NCBI RefSeq assembly: GCF_016545825.1
Contig: NC_052620.1
Location: forward strand, 6,820,001-6,884,000
Source: Eucalyptus grandis
Lineage: Eukaryota > Streptophyta > Magnoliopsida > Myrtales > Myrtaceae
Reading direction: 5' to 3'
DNA length: 64,000 nt
Made by a program: the position numbers and the translations under genes. The notes below the pieces were generated by a model. The model was given only the letters and a program-made list of their open reading frames with translations, was not told the origin of the DNA and made no database searches. Below, piece after piece: positions 44,701-57,057 of the stretch (its first letter is position 1; the number at the start of each line of letters is the position of its first letter).

Positions 44701-46740
44701 TCAATTAATTCCTTTTGGGTTTTCTTGTTTAAGATAAACTCGATTACTTAAAAAGCTATGGCTTATATGAATTCAAAATTAACATGCACTGATGAACTAA
44801 TATGAAATCTAACGAACATGAATGCTTGTTATAATTGAATTGAATGTAACCTACATGCAATTCTAATAACATGAGACTATAATTTGTGTTTTCTTTTTTA
44901 TAAATAAAAGACTAAATTTTAGGACATCTATACATGACCTATGTGACTCTTTTTAAAAGATAATGACTTAATGATGCAATGTTAATTCTTTTCATTATTT
45001 TCTTTTACGTTAATTAAACTATATGTAATATATGGGATGGGATTAGTAATTAAATCTATTTACATTATGTGATTAGTATTAAATTGTGTGATTCACTAAA
45101 TGACGTTCGACATATTATGCATGTTATGAGACCAACTAATCCTATATGCAATCTGTATATCTCAAATGACATTATTTATTTGATTTTTTTTATTTATTTA
45201 AGGAAAACTGCAAACTATACTAAGTCTATTGAATCCTCATATAAAAGGCATGATCCTAGATAGAAAAGTCCTAAATTATGAATGATGAATGCAACTAGAC
45301 TTCACGTGATATGTGTGACGATTAAAGAAATTAATGACACATTTCTGTACATGATGTATCCAAATTTACCATTCAATGACATGTTATTTCAAAGCAACAT
45401 CATTCAATTGATCATTCAATCGTAAAATCACACATAAGACAATGTTAGGGGTTGGAACATTAGGCTTAAAGGTCCAATCCCGTTAATTAATGCAGTGAAC
45501 AATAAAACCTAATGTAATAACCGAAGGCCTAACAACTAGATAACATGAACAAAAACTATATACTAAAACTAAATACTTACGAAAATTACAAACCTCATCC
45601 TCACTTTTATTTAGGGTTTATCTTAGATAATCGTGATGGTCTAACACAAGGTAGGGGCACGGCTGATACTTGATGAATGGTAGGTGGGGGGAGTGAGGCT
45701 GTTGGTGAGGTGGCAAACATGGTGTTAGGCCGTGGATTGTGACGTCTTAGTCCGTCACATACTAACGCGAGTTATTAATCTTTTCACTTATAGCACAAGC
45801 GGAAGCCAGAGTATAAAATTAAATTGACAATACAATAATGGATGGATGCCATAGAAGAACAAACATCATAACTTTCATTTCTTATCTTATTCGTGTACAT
45901 GGGTATTTCATCGGGCTACAATTGGAAGGTCAAAAAGACATACTCTCCCATCAGTTATCATCACTGCCACCATAATTGCGCTCCCACAGCTATCCACATC
46001 ATACATCACCCATCTGCAACGGTCCTATCCCAAAAGTGTCAAGACTATGCCCAAAAATGGATCCCAACCTCCGCCTCCTTGAACTACTTCCTACTGTTGC
46101 CACCCTCATCTCCGCTACTATCCTCCGAATAAGGCAAAGGGCTTATTAGAAGTCTTCCAATCTTCGCATATATCACCATGAAGCGATAGGTAATGCGACT
46201 TGTAGGCGAGCCTATATCTATCCATAACGCGGATGTGTATCTCACGAACATCACGGAACGGAACGCTGGGTTGGTAAACTGGTACAACTCCCTCAAAGTC
46301 TACGGGTGCTCCGTAATGGGATATGGGGATAGCAGGATAGGCAGCCATATCTAAAGATTTGAAAAATTTAAACATCAATAGGAGTGAGCTAATGCCAAGC
46401 GAATGAAATATTCGAAACTCTATACCATATGATCCACCCATCACACATGAATAATCTGTTTAAGACATGCGCCTGACTCAACAACTAGGGTATAAACAGT
46501 ACTATATGAGATTAACTAAGATCAGGTAGATTATAACGATAGGATAGCTATCCCAAGGATTTTAGACTCATGATATAAGGACTTGACGACTCAATAACAC
46601 ATGCGCATATGATGCAAACGTTTTAGTTCTCACTTTTCCAATCAATGTTTTCATTCCAAGACACATGGAAGCTGTTTTGTTGTCTTGTCCACGTAAGGAA
46701 TTCTCATCTAGTGGCTGGTTCGCTGTCCTATCTATGGCAA
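44701..46740. other. Intergenic; unassigned overlapping ORFs near 46.1-46.4 kb
   Basis: Minus-strand ORFs at 46084-46444 in two frames (one reading GAPVDFEGVVPVYQPSVPF and VREIHIRVMDRYRLAYKSHY, the other ending in an acidic EDSSGDEGGNSRK) look like parts of one broken gene, but I cannot name the family. The rest is AT-rich with no gene. Confidence 0.3.
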
Positions 46741-46744
46741 TGTA

Positions 46745-46905
46745 TAGGGATGAGCGGTTCTAGGTTCTTTACAAGTTCCGTCTGAAATCTGGAACCTACC
46801 ATTGGATACAAGTTTCTAACTTTTTTAGAACCTGAAATCTACCAATCGGAACCAAGAACCCGTACCTACTTATCATAGGTTCCAAGGTCGGTTCCAGGGT
46901 TCAAC
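46745..46905. repeat. hAT-like terminal/subterminal repeats
   Basis: 'tagggatgagcggttctagg' followed by many 'ggttc', 'gaacc' and 'ggaacc' motifs. It lies 3' of the minus-strand hAT transposase and could be its terminus. I found no matching inverse end on the far side and no 8-bp duplication. Confidence 0.4.
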
Positions 46906-47739
46906 ATGTTCTTTCTTTCTCTTTTTTTGGTTTCATTTTTAGTTAAAATAGAAAATGAATGCAATAATAATAAACAAGCTTATCATTCATCAAAAAGAAT
47001 ACAAAACGGAAAAAACTATCAATGGAGGAAAATGATTTTTTGGCAAGGAATTCAACTAGATAAAAAGGAGGAAATGGAACAAAAGTCTTCATTGAAATGG
47101 AACAAAATTCACTAGACCATAAATCTTGTTTTGGAACTTTGTATCAAGGAATTTATAACACCATAGAACAAACTAGACCATAAAAACAAGAGCATTAAAT
47201 TTGTAGATATGAGCATTAAAAGAAAGATGAGATTTTGGTCTTCAAACATCCATGAAACAACTATCATAGTTAATAACTTAATAATATCTATAAATTTAAA
47301 ATTGAAGTGTCGCGTATAGATTATTTGCAATTGTAACTACAACGTTTTCTTTGCAACCGAAAGTTCAGCATATGTAGGGTAGCCTGCATTACAATTCGAG
47401 TAAGTGTTCCTTGGACATGATGAAAACTAACATCTTCTTGAGTATACAGATAAAAACATAGCACGATGCTCAACTTGGTTATAAAATCGACCTATGTACG
47501 AGAACAAAAGCCATCATATAGAAGTATAATGGGAGATGCTGGTAAACTAAAATAAGTATTAGATGTCATACCGCATATCTTCATTTCGCTTTAACTGGTA
47601 AACTTTATTTACTAACGATAATCTCCTCATTAAGACAATCCATATCTTTAAACAAAGAAGAAGAAGAGATTAAATAAAATATTTACTTATTAGATATACA
47701 AAAGGAATTATAATATATAAAGATATAAACATCATTTAC
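46906..47739. other. AT-rich region between hAT end and hAT transposase
   Basis: No recognisable gene; possibly 3' UTR or interior of the hAT element. Confidence 0.35.
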
Positions 47740-49518
47740 CTAACTCAAATTTTCTGCATTCTCAATGCACTCTTTAACATTAATTGGTACATGAACGGCT
47801 CTCAACCAATCTTGAGTGCAAATTAAAGCTTGCACTGCTTTGAGAGTTAAAGAACTTCGAAAACCATCAATTACACAATCTGATGTACTGAAAGTTGACT
47901 CTAGAGCAACAATAGTTATGAGAATAGACAAAATATCTTGAGCCATCACAGAAATGATCTTATATTTTGAGCCAACAATCTTCCATCATACCAAAATGTC
48001 AAGATCAATAACTTTTTCATTTTCTTCTTGAAAATACTCATCAAACTAGGATTTGTTGTCATTGCACCCTTGTTTGTTCAAGTGCAAAAACATTTTCTTC
48101 AAGTCATACTTCTTTATACCTTCATTACCACCCGTATTGGCATTGAACCACTACTACTTGCACTCAAACTGTGGCTATCAAAATTTTGATCACTTGAAAT
48201 AAGAGAAGATTGCCCATAAAATTCATACAAGCGCTCTAATGCATCCTTCACCTTGTAATGCATCACTTTAGTTTTTAATTCATCATCATAAATTTGTCCA
48301 CATAAGAAACTCACATAATTCAACTTGGCTTTTGGATCTAGCACAACCACAATCAACACCATCATATTGACTTTATCTAAACTTCTATAATATTTGTCAA
48401 AATTTTCTTTCATTTTCGTACTCATAACTTGAAGCTTAGGATTTGAAGCATTCGCCGCATCTTAAATATCTATATAAAAAAGCTATTCCTTCAAAATAAT
48501 CATTTGAAGTAGCATATTAACTCCCCGATATTTGATTGGTGGTATCATAGAATAGTTTTATAAATTCTAAAAGAATAATAGCATTTTCCCAATTATCATC
48601 TTTAGGAATTTTATGGTTAAGCTCACTTGCAAAAGATAGATCATATTGTTCCATCTTTTCAAAAACTTTTATGAACTTTATGGCGGTGTCTAACATGAGA
48701 TAAGTGTAGTTTCATCTAGTGACAATGTCAAGAATAAACAAACCCTTATAAGTGATTCGTTTACTCTCAATGCAAGATTGAAATGCTTTGTCTCTCGTGA
48801 GAGAATTCCTTACATATGTAACCACATTTCGGATACATGCAATAGAGTCATGTACCATAGTCAAGTTATTTCTCACAATCAAATTTAATATATAAATTGT
48901 GCACCTCATGTGCAAAACACTATCATCTAATATCAACATCCTTTCTCTTGAAAGTTTTTTTCTCAAATAACTAATTGTAACATTGTTCGAAGTAGCATTA
49001 TCCATAGAGATTATTGACACTTTTTTTTTCTAGTCCCCACTCCTAGATGCATTTTTTCATCATTTTTTCAATCTCCCTATCCTTATAACTATGCATTACC
49101 ACAAAATTGATGATTTTTTATTTATTTATGTAACTTCCAATTTTCATCAATAAAATGTGTAGTGAGACACAAATAATTCTGGTTTCGAATGGAACTCTAT
49201 ATATCGGTCATGAGTATGATCCTAGAATTTATCTTTCCAAAATAAGTCTTCAAACAAGTTTTATTATAGAAATACAGCTTCATGCAATCTTTTGCCATTG
49301 TAAAACATGATAAATGTTGGAAAAGAGGTTGTGACTCATTGACAAATTAATGAAATGTAACATGCTTGACCAATGAAAAAGGTTATTAATCAATTTTGAT
49401 GAATTGAGCAAGCATTTACTTACAACATTCTTGATTAAGCAATCATGTCGATAAGACGTTACTAGTACTAGAATCTCCTATTACCTTCCCAGCCATGTCT
49501 ACATTACGTGGTGCAAAG

Positions 49519-52308
49519 TGTGACATCCCGATTTTTCTCAATTTTATTTTCAGTCAATTGAGTCGGGCAATTCATCTGTGCATGTAGTTCGTCTCTCAGA
49601 GTTGGCCACTCACGAGAGAACTAGTCTATTGAGTGAAGTAATTAAGAAATTTTTACCGCGTCAGACTTGGGGACTGATCACCCTCGGGTCGGATGCAAGA
49701 AAATTTCCCTAAAAGCTACTCAGTGGATTAGGCGCGCTGAAATCGCACCAAATTGAATTTAACCGTAAAAATTGGGATTGAATTTAGGAGTTGGAAGCCC
49801 GGTTATGTCACACATCTTATTAGGATCATGGGATAATTTTGTGGATTTTAATTGGATTCAATTAGAAGAGAATTGTAAGAAAATTTGAAGAAATTGGATG
49901 TCCAAGGATTTAGACCCCGGCGGAAATGATATTGCACCCATTGAAGAATGTTGTGGGAGAGGAGATAGTGGAAGATGACATCATAGGGGTGATGTCATGC
50001 TGATGGGAGCCGAGCAAATGGGGTGTTGACAAGTGGCGAGAGCCCATTGGCCCTCATAAAGTGGGGTTTTTCCCTCTCACCTATCAACATCATCTTCTTC
50101 CTTTGGTCTTGGGAGGAGAGGAAAACTAGCAAAGGAGGAGCTCGCCCGTCGACCAGCAGCCGTGCGCCGCTTCCCCGCCATCCGTCGTCGTCGTGTCGAG
50201 CCGCCGTTGCCACCTCGTCATCCTTGCTCGCCAGCCCCGCGACCGCCTTTCCCTTCCGCTCAGCCCCTCCGTCGTCGCGCCAGTAGCTTCGCCTATCCAC
50301 AGCAGCTTGCCGCCGTTGCCCTCCGTTAGCCACGCCGCCAGCCGTTGCCGTGAGCCACCGCTTGGACAACCGCGCCTCTCCTCCACCACTACCGCCTCTA
50401 GCCGTCGCCGTTCTTCCTCTCCTCCGACCTCGTCGTGCAACAAGAAAAGTGGGTCTCATAGCCCACTTAAGGCCCGTTTTGGCCGTCTTCCCGACCCCGA
50501 AAGCTAGGCCCGCCTTTGGAAAAGTCGATCCCGGCGTCGCCCTCGTCGTTTTGGTCCAAGCGGCGAGTTAATCAAGTGAGTTTACCTCACTAAACACTAA
50601 TTAGAGTGTTAATAATGCTCTAAGTATGTTTAGTTTGAATTAAGTGAGTTTAGGTGGGTAGATTAGTATATTTAATTATAAATTGGATTAAGAAGTTGGT
50701 TTATATTAAAGTATGTTTAGTTAAGATTAAAAGAGGTTATTTAATGTTAAGTCTTGATGGGACATAATAGGATTTTATTTTTGAATTATTTAATTGCTTC
50801 GAAATTCTGGAAAATATAATATTATATTATAATCCGAAATTATTAAAATATTATTAAAAAAAACAGAAAAAAATTATTTTTGACCCCGATTGCTCAGAAT
50901 TTTGTGTCGATCGCTGTTGTGCATTTAGAATTGGAAATTGATGATTGGTTGTGGCAATTTGAGTGTGATTGCGATAAATAGGGATTCTTATAAAATCCTA
51001 AGTGTAGAAATTGATGGGCGGTTAGCCGTGATTGACCACCTATCAGAGGTCGTGCCCAGTGAGGCCGTGATTAACCACCTATTAGAGGTCGTGCCCAGTG
51101 AGGCCGTGAATTGCCACCTGATAAAGGTCGCGTCTAGTAAGGCCGTGAATTGTCACCTGATAGAGGTCGCGCCCAACCGGACCGTGATTTACCACCTACT
51201 AGAGGTCGTGCCCATCGGGCCAGGATCTACCACCTTTTAAAGGTTGTGCCGAGTGGGGCCGTGATTGCCATTGGTTATTAAACCTTCCTATAGGGTTGTG
51301 ATTGGAAATAGTAATTGATTTGCTAGAATGACATGTAATCGGCCGAGTCGATTGATCGTCGAGACGATCCAAGTGATGGAATTGTTCTGATAATATGATT
51401 GTGCCTCAGTTGTTTGGTTATCAGAATTGCACGTGGTTGAATTATATAAACTGTGCTAACCTGCAGATGAAGGCTAATGCGAGGTAAGTCTTCTTGATGT
51501 TGTGGCTAGACTACTTTGGGGCGTATTTACTTTCTAATAGGGGTTTAGGAGGGGTGAACTTGCTGAGACAAAGTCTCATCCCAGTTTGGGGAAAATATTA
51601 CAGGACTGTAGATGGCGGTACCCCCGGAGCAGAGTGGCATGCCGACGGAGATTGACTAGACGACGCAGACTACTCCTGACCCTGGAAGTCCTTGGGTCTA
51701 TCAGTTGGTTAGGTCCATTGTCTGAGTCTAGGTGACCGTGGATGTCAGGGTACCTTATATGTTTAGGGCTTGGTTTCGTTTTGGAGTCGATGGCGTTAGG
51801 GTTGGACTACTAGATAGCATGGATATTCCGTTGGCTGTGATGAATGCCATTTTGGGTGAGGGCGTGGCGGATCTTCCCACGGTAGAGTGATCAACGCATC
51901 GCCCCCGGCCTCCTGGGTGATAGATCCTGAGGACGTGGGATCGTCGAACGGGGCCGACCAATAGTTTTAGGACTATTCCTCTTTTTTTTGGCGGACCGAT
52001 CCATGCTGTGTAGATTGACCCTTTTTGATGCACATAAACTCTGACCCATTTTTGGTGCATATAGTATCTGGATCTTGTTGGTGTATGTAAACCCTGGAAT
52101 GATGATGATGATGATGTATGAAAGTATGTTTATTTGATTTTGATTTGATTTTCCTGCTGTTCTATCCTGCAATTTATTTGTTAGGGGTTTTGTAATTCGT
52201 TCTGCATGCGCATAATAATTTGAATGGGGTCGACGACACTACCTGGGAATGTCGCATTTACATGACCATGGCAGGTTGTTCACGTGTCTCGGGGTTCAGG
52301 GCGTGACA
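49519..52308 (+). mobile_element. Solo LTR (2790 bp) with CAAAG target-site duplication
   Basis: It starts tgtgacatcccg and ends gggcgtgaca, with TG...CA ends and near-inverse termini. caaag flanks it at 49514-49518 and 52309-52313. Removing the LTR and one caaag rejoins the hAT coding sequence. No PBS, polypurine tract, gag or pol is present, so a solo LTR left by recombination between the two LTRs is the simplest reading; a large non-coding derivative is possible. The interior has a GC-rich block (50000-50570), followed by a possible splice donor (aagtgagttt near 50576), and a 39-bp tandem repeat. Strand is a preference from this layout; the inverse start tgtcacgccctgaacc would also be acceptable for an LTR. 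Confidence 0.85.
51034..51266 (+). repeat. 39-bp tandem repeat, six units, inside the LTR
   Basis: The unit is (g)accacctattagaggtcgt followed by gcccagtgaggccgtgatt, with 10-25% divergence between copies. Because 39 is a multiple of three it stays open in frame (51000-51240), giving a 13-residue repeat of the type HLLEVVPSEAV. No evidence that it is translated. Confidence 0.85.
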
Positions 52309-52445
52309 CAAAGAATCTTTACCTCTTATCTACATTGTGAGGAAACTTTTTACACATGGTCAAGTGTTTCCTCATTATAGAAGTCTCGTTAGGAACGCAA
52401 TACTTAAATATAGACCCACGATGAATGCACTTCACTTGATATGTT

Positions 52446-53950
52446 CTTCAATCCTTATAATTGATTCTCGCATAATGATTCAACACATTCGAATGTATAT
52501 TTCTTATTATGAGGAGGAAGACGAGAATCAAGTATCTTATTCGTGGCACTCATGGTAGGGGATGACTCTTTTTAATGTTCATCGCTAGACAATTCCACTT
52601 CCGTGATTGGAGTCATCTTCTCACATCTCCCCACCTCCATTAACGTGTTATCTCGATACATTAATTTCACACACACACAACAATAATAGAATATAGTTAG
52701 AAATTTCAAAATAAAGATCAAACATTTATAAAATAGCAAACTCGTGTATTTCAATTTGGAATGATATATCAAATTCCAATTTGGAATGACATGCACTTGT
52801 ATTTATTCATCATAATTTGGATGGTTGCTGTTTTTACCTCATTTGAAAAACAAAAATAATGTTTTCACGGACTTTTCTGGTTCACTCTTCTGATAGAAAC
52901 CGAATGGATGGTGAGTGGCATATCCTAAGGGAAACAAGCTCTATCGCATCATACAATGCCGAGAACATTCGTTAACTATAATCTTTGCAATCCATTTTCC
53001 TGTGGTGATCTCACTATTAGGTTGAATCATGGGCAGAGTGTATAAGATCGGTATTGAAAATGGAAACTACAATTTGTCCTATCAGGACACCTTTTCACCT
53101 TAGATGTCCTGGAACCTTGATCAAGTGGATAGAGCTGTCAAAGAAACAACAGTTGCTTGATGCACTAATTAATGAAAAAGCAGTGAATTCTCTAGATGGC
53201 GAGTAAACTGATAACTCAAATCTTCTTTATTATTCATTTTGTGCCCTAATTTGCGATAGTCCTTTGGCATTGTTGAGTAGGAAGCTTGTAAATAGTCCTT
53301 GACTATAACCTAACATAACTTTCCAGGACAGCCACATTGATCATGACAAAAAATTTCAAGCTGAAGCCATTATCGGGTTTCAACAAGGTTTTTTTCCAAA
53401 TACAAAGTCGAACTAACTGTCTCATAAAACAAACTACACAATGGTAACAAAATGAAGCCATTCATCTTCGTCTTTTTTAATCTTTTGAGATCCAATAGTT
53501 ACTTTCAACACATATTCAAGCAAAAGACTTTCTAAAGGTTAAGGGGTGGGATCCTGGAAGTGGTTTGATGGTAAGGCAAATCAGCAGTTTTTCTCCTAGT
53601 TCTCCTATTTCGTATTTTGGTTTGACGATAAGGCCACTATCTACAGCCGAATATTTATATCACTGAGAACTAGGAGAACCCAACGATCCCAGATCTCAAC
53701 ACCTCCCCCAGTTTTATATCACCCACCGCCCACAAAAATTGCGTGAATCGAATACTCTAAATCCCAGAACTTTCAGAATTTCCATTGGAATCGACGTCAA
53801 CCCATCATCTTGAATTTCCCGACGCGAGCAAAGGATGTCACTTTAAGAGTGGAGGACACAAGACACGATTCCGGGTGGCACTGAATAAAGAAACGAGGTG
53901 ACCACTACATGCCGATGAAAGCGAATTCCATAATCATAGCACTTTGCACT
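52446..53950. other. Intergenic upstream of the hAT remnant
   Basis: Probably the 5' part of the hAT element up to some point near 52600-52900, but no terminus is found. No other gene recognised. Confidence 0.35.
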
Positions 53951-53955
53951 CCCAT

Positions 53956-54362
53956 GAGGAGGAAAAATACATGGACAAGGAGTTCCGCAAGAGAAGATTC
54001 AAGGCGGTGTTTCAAGAAGTGATGGTGTTGGGCGCGACACTAACATCAGTGACTATATTCCTTGTTAAAATATTTAAATGATGAACTAAGCTTTCATTTA
54101 ACAGTTTAAGCTTTCAGAATAGTTGGAGGAATCAGATGTGGAGGGCTTGGACTACTTAGACATGGTAATGAAGGAGAACTTCAGGCTTTGCTTACCCACA
54201 AGGTGACCGAGGATTGCACGATGAACGGCTTCCACATACCCTACAAGTCCACATGAATGTGTGGTCCATTGGAAGAGACCCAAAAATGTGGACCACTCAT
54301 GACCCAGAAGAGTTCGTTCCTGAAAGATTTTGGGGTGCAGTTGGTGGGGTGAGTGGTTCATG
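53956..54362 (+). pseudogene. Cytochrome P450 (CYP71-clan-like) pseudogene fragment
   Basis: Plus-strand pieces in P450 order: KYMDKEFRKRRFKAVFQEVM, then (next frame) TNISDYIP from the middle of the protein; then, after a deletion of well over 100 residues including the I-helix, [20 protein letters not shown] with RL (the K-helix ExxR), [19 protein letters not shown], and (third frame) [14 protein letters not shown] followed by [10 protein letters not shown] (the PERF motif). The heme-binding FxxGxRxCxG region is absent. There are at least three frame changes and stops. It cannot be functional. Confidence 0.75.
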
Positions 54363-56184
54363 AAAGAATTCTTCAGAAAACTTGATCCAAGGCCTTTTTC
54401 TCTCTCTTTGATGGTTTGACGATATTCTAGCTTTAACTCATTGCAATTTAGAGAGAGTCTCACATCAGCATGGGTTATACTACCGTTGTGGTGAAAACAT
54501 AGGGATATTAGAATGGCATCAAAAAGCAAATCGGCAAGAATTAACATTCAAAAAGCAGCAGATCACACAGATTCACTTTCAATGAGGCCATTCTCTTCTT
54601 GTCCAAGATAGTCAAACTTAGAAGCAGAAGAAAAATCTTGCCTAAACAACACTTTATATCTAGTGTCATATTTCCACAAGAATATAATGACAAAATCACA
54701 TGATATCGAGTTAATTGATTTTTATATCAAGTCACTGAAGGCAGGCAAAGTAATATCTATGTATCTCTATGTTATGAACTCAAGTAAAACAACTGAACAG
54801 TAGACAACTAAACAAACTTAACTTATGCTAATTTGAGTAGGATATTACTTGCCAATCCACATGATGAGAGGTACTTCGGACTGTCAAGAGGTGTGGACAT
54901 AACTTTGTAAATAAGTGTCCACTAAAAGATCAGATGAAACTAATCATTGTGGCATGGACATCCATAATGTTTCAAAAGCAAGAGTTAATGTCAACACCAT
55001 GTAAAATGAGAGAGATATATGAAGCTATGATAGCCATCACAACGGTCATTCAAGAATCCATAAGGTAAATGTTTCGACAAAGCCAAAACAAATTCGGATT
55101 ATGCTCCTGTCAAACAAACAATCACTAATATCTGTATTTAACCAGCAAATGAACCAACACTAGTATTCTCAAAACAATGTCAAAGATGTCAGTATATTCT
55201 TACGAGGAGTTGCACTCATAAACAAGATCATGCGCAAGGAGGGAAAATCAGTCAAGATAAACTTTAATATCAATACCACTGTCAATCAGAGACTGAACTG
55301 CTTCGATTTTTCCTTCAAACTACTTTGAAGGATGAATGGCTCCATGCCTAGGATATGTTGAGACTGCTCTGATGTTGAAGGACACATGCTTATTTGGATT
55401 CTCTGACTTCTTCCCCTTTTGGTCAGTGTATGGCCGTTGTTGTCATAGTCCAAACAGTTCAACTCCAAAGAAACTTCTTGGTGCTAAATGATGCTGCCCA
55501 AAAGCCAACCCACATACAAGATCTCCATAAAATTCGATAAAGAATAGAGCACCCCCACATTTGATTGATTGTTTGCTGAAACATTATGCTACACCTAGTA
55601 CCATTATCAAGGAAATGACATAGAGAGGACATCCCAAACTAGAAAAAGAACGAGATATTCAATGAAGCACCTACCCACTGTGAATAGCACAGGTCGGCAC
55701 AAAGGCTCCATGTCAAGACGCATCAACACCATGCACTAAAACACTATTAGAGCACAGGTTGCAAAAGGATTGCTTCAACATCTTACTACAGGAGACACTT
55801 TCTAGCAAATAAAAGCAGCCACTTTGATCTTAGGGTGCATGACACCTGAAAGAAACAGACATTGTCAGTAAGACACTCCCCAAAACTAACCAGAGAAGTG
55901 GGCAAGCACACAGCCCCATATAACAAAACCTCGCAATCTTCGAAGCTACATTGACAGAAATTGTGCTAAGCAATTCATCAAACAGCTAGAATGCATTGGT
56001 GAGAAAGTGCACAAAAGCCCCTAATATTCGGAATATGTAACGATTCTGTCAGAACACAACCAAACATATATTAAGAAAGACCAACTTCATATGAGGTAAT
56101 ATAGAACTCGAAGAAGAACGCAAGTTTCTTCCTTTCGTCATTAAGTTCAGGCAAGACAAGATTAAACAAATAGATTCACCTGCG
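54363..56184. other. 3' side of the CNL gene; no other gene supported
   Basis: It contains short ORFs on both strands without domains. Part is presumably the 3' UTR of the minus-strand CNL gene. Confidence 0.35.
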
Positions 56185-57057
56185 TTACTGAATTTGTTGT
56201 GGATCGTTGCAAGTCGATAAGGTTCGGACAGTGGTATTAAGGTCACCCTCCCAACGTCCTTCACCATCCTCTTTGGAGAGGAGTACTTTATCTAGCTTTG
56301 GTGTCCTCAAGGCACCCTTGCAAAATATATTCATCTTAGGGCACTGTGTGATGACAATACGCTCAAGTGATGAAAACCTGAAGGCGCAATTCGTTGGGGA
56401 GAAGCTCTCAAGGCTTGGTAAATGATCAAGTATTAGCTCTTCTAGCTTGAGGAAAGGGATCTCCTCTGCTCCATCTCCATCATCTATTACCACATCTTCC
56501 ATTGCAACACAATCTCTTAGGGTTAGCCGAGTAAGGTGCACCAGACTCATCATTGCCGGGCGAGTCCCCATATGAACTAAACCAGTGCACTCCTCTATGT
56601 GTAAATGCATCAATCTCTCGAATGAGGCTCGAGATGGAAATACGATCGATAAATTAGGGCACTGCAAAAGGAGCATAAATTCAATCTGGTTGAGGATTTT
56701 AGCCATCAAGGAGCCTTCTTTCCAGACTCCCCTCAGGTTACACAGCTCCATCAACCAAAGTTGCTTCAGATTTCCAAGTGACTTGAGAGGTTTTTCCACG
56801 TCTGTTAATCCTATGCAGGGAGTCGCTTCCCCATGTCCAAGAGCATTTTCTGGAAATATCTCCTCGAAGGAACTACAACACACAACAAGCTCTTCTAGAT
56901 TGGGGAATCCTTGGAGAAGGAAGTCGGAGGGGAAAGTGACGTTTTCATCATGGTAGCATCCCAAAGCTAGAGCTCTGAGATTGTCAAAGATGTAATGCTG
57001 CGGTAGCATTGCAACATCCTCCCTCGTCAATTCCAATAACTTCAGGTGAGGAATGAC
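56185..57057 (-). CDS. CNL-type resistance protein, last LRR exon
   Basis: 291 codons including the stop (TAA at 56187-56185). The exon starts after an acceptor (cccacag|GTCATTCC) in phase 0 and reads VIPHLKLLELTREDVAMLPQ, then irregular LRRs (FPNLEELVV, LGNLKQLWLMEL, FERLMHLHIEECTGL, LVHLTRLTLRDCVAMEDVV, LKLEELILDHLPSLESF, SSLERIVITQCPKMNIF). The phrases 'HLPSLESF', 'CPKM..F' and the (I)xxCxxM spacing are typical of the C-terminal LRRs of RPS2/At4g27190-type coiled-coil NLRs, which sense pathogen effectors inside the cell. The C-terminus (HLNTTVRTL-like: GDLNTTVRTLSTCNDPQQIQ) also fits. No lesion seen. Confidence 0.85.
   Translation of the reverse strand, partial: VIPHLKLLELTREDVAMLPQHYIFDNLRALALGCYHDENVTFPSDFLLQGFPNLEELVVCCSSFEEIFPENALGHGEATPCIGLTDVEKPLKSLGNLKQLWLMELCNLRGVWKEGSLMAKILNQIEFMLLLQCPNLSIVFPSRASFERLMHLHIEECTGLVHMGTRPAMMSLVHLTRLTLRDCVAMEDVVIDDGDGAEEIPFLKLEELILDHLPSLESFSPTNCAFRFSSLERIVITQCPKMNIFCKGALRTPKLDKVLLSKEDGEGRWEGDLNTTVRTLSTCNDPQQIQ

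Larger units (their letters stand above)
47740..52445 (-). pseudogene. hAT transposase (RICESLEEPER-like, BED zinc finger), dead and split by an LTR
   Basis: On the minus strand, N to C: BED zinc finger at 52445-52309 (KCIHRGSIFKYC...TSIMRKHLTMC); then, beyond the inserted LTR, APRNVDMAGKVIGDSS-like sequence at 49518-49440; core segments at 49020-48712 (MDNATSNNV, MRCTIYILNLIV, YVRNSLTRDKAFQ); the hAT-like RNase H-fold domain (DUF4413) at 48425-48114 (MKENFDKYYRS, VVLDPKAKLNYVSF); and the C-terminal dimerisation motif at 47949-47740 (ILSILITIVALESTFSTSD, SLTLKAVQALICTQDWL). Known domain order is kept. In-frame stops (a TAA where CAA is likely, a TGA where TGG is likely) and frameshifts separate the parts. 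The TAAAG/CTTTG site in the BED-to-core linker was the LTR target. Confidence 0.85.

Noticed and set aside
49995..50571. Overlapping Ser/Pro/Arg-rich ORFs on both strands
   Set aside because: They fall inside the solo LTR, in a GC-rich block open in several frames; most likely leader sequence and not a host gene.
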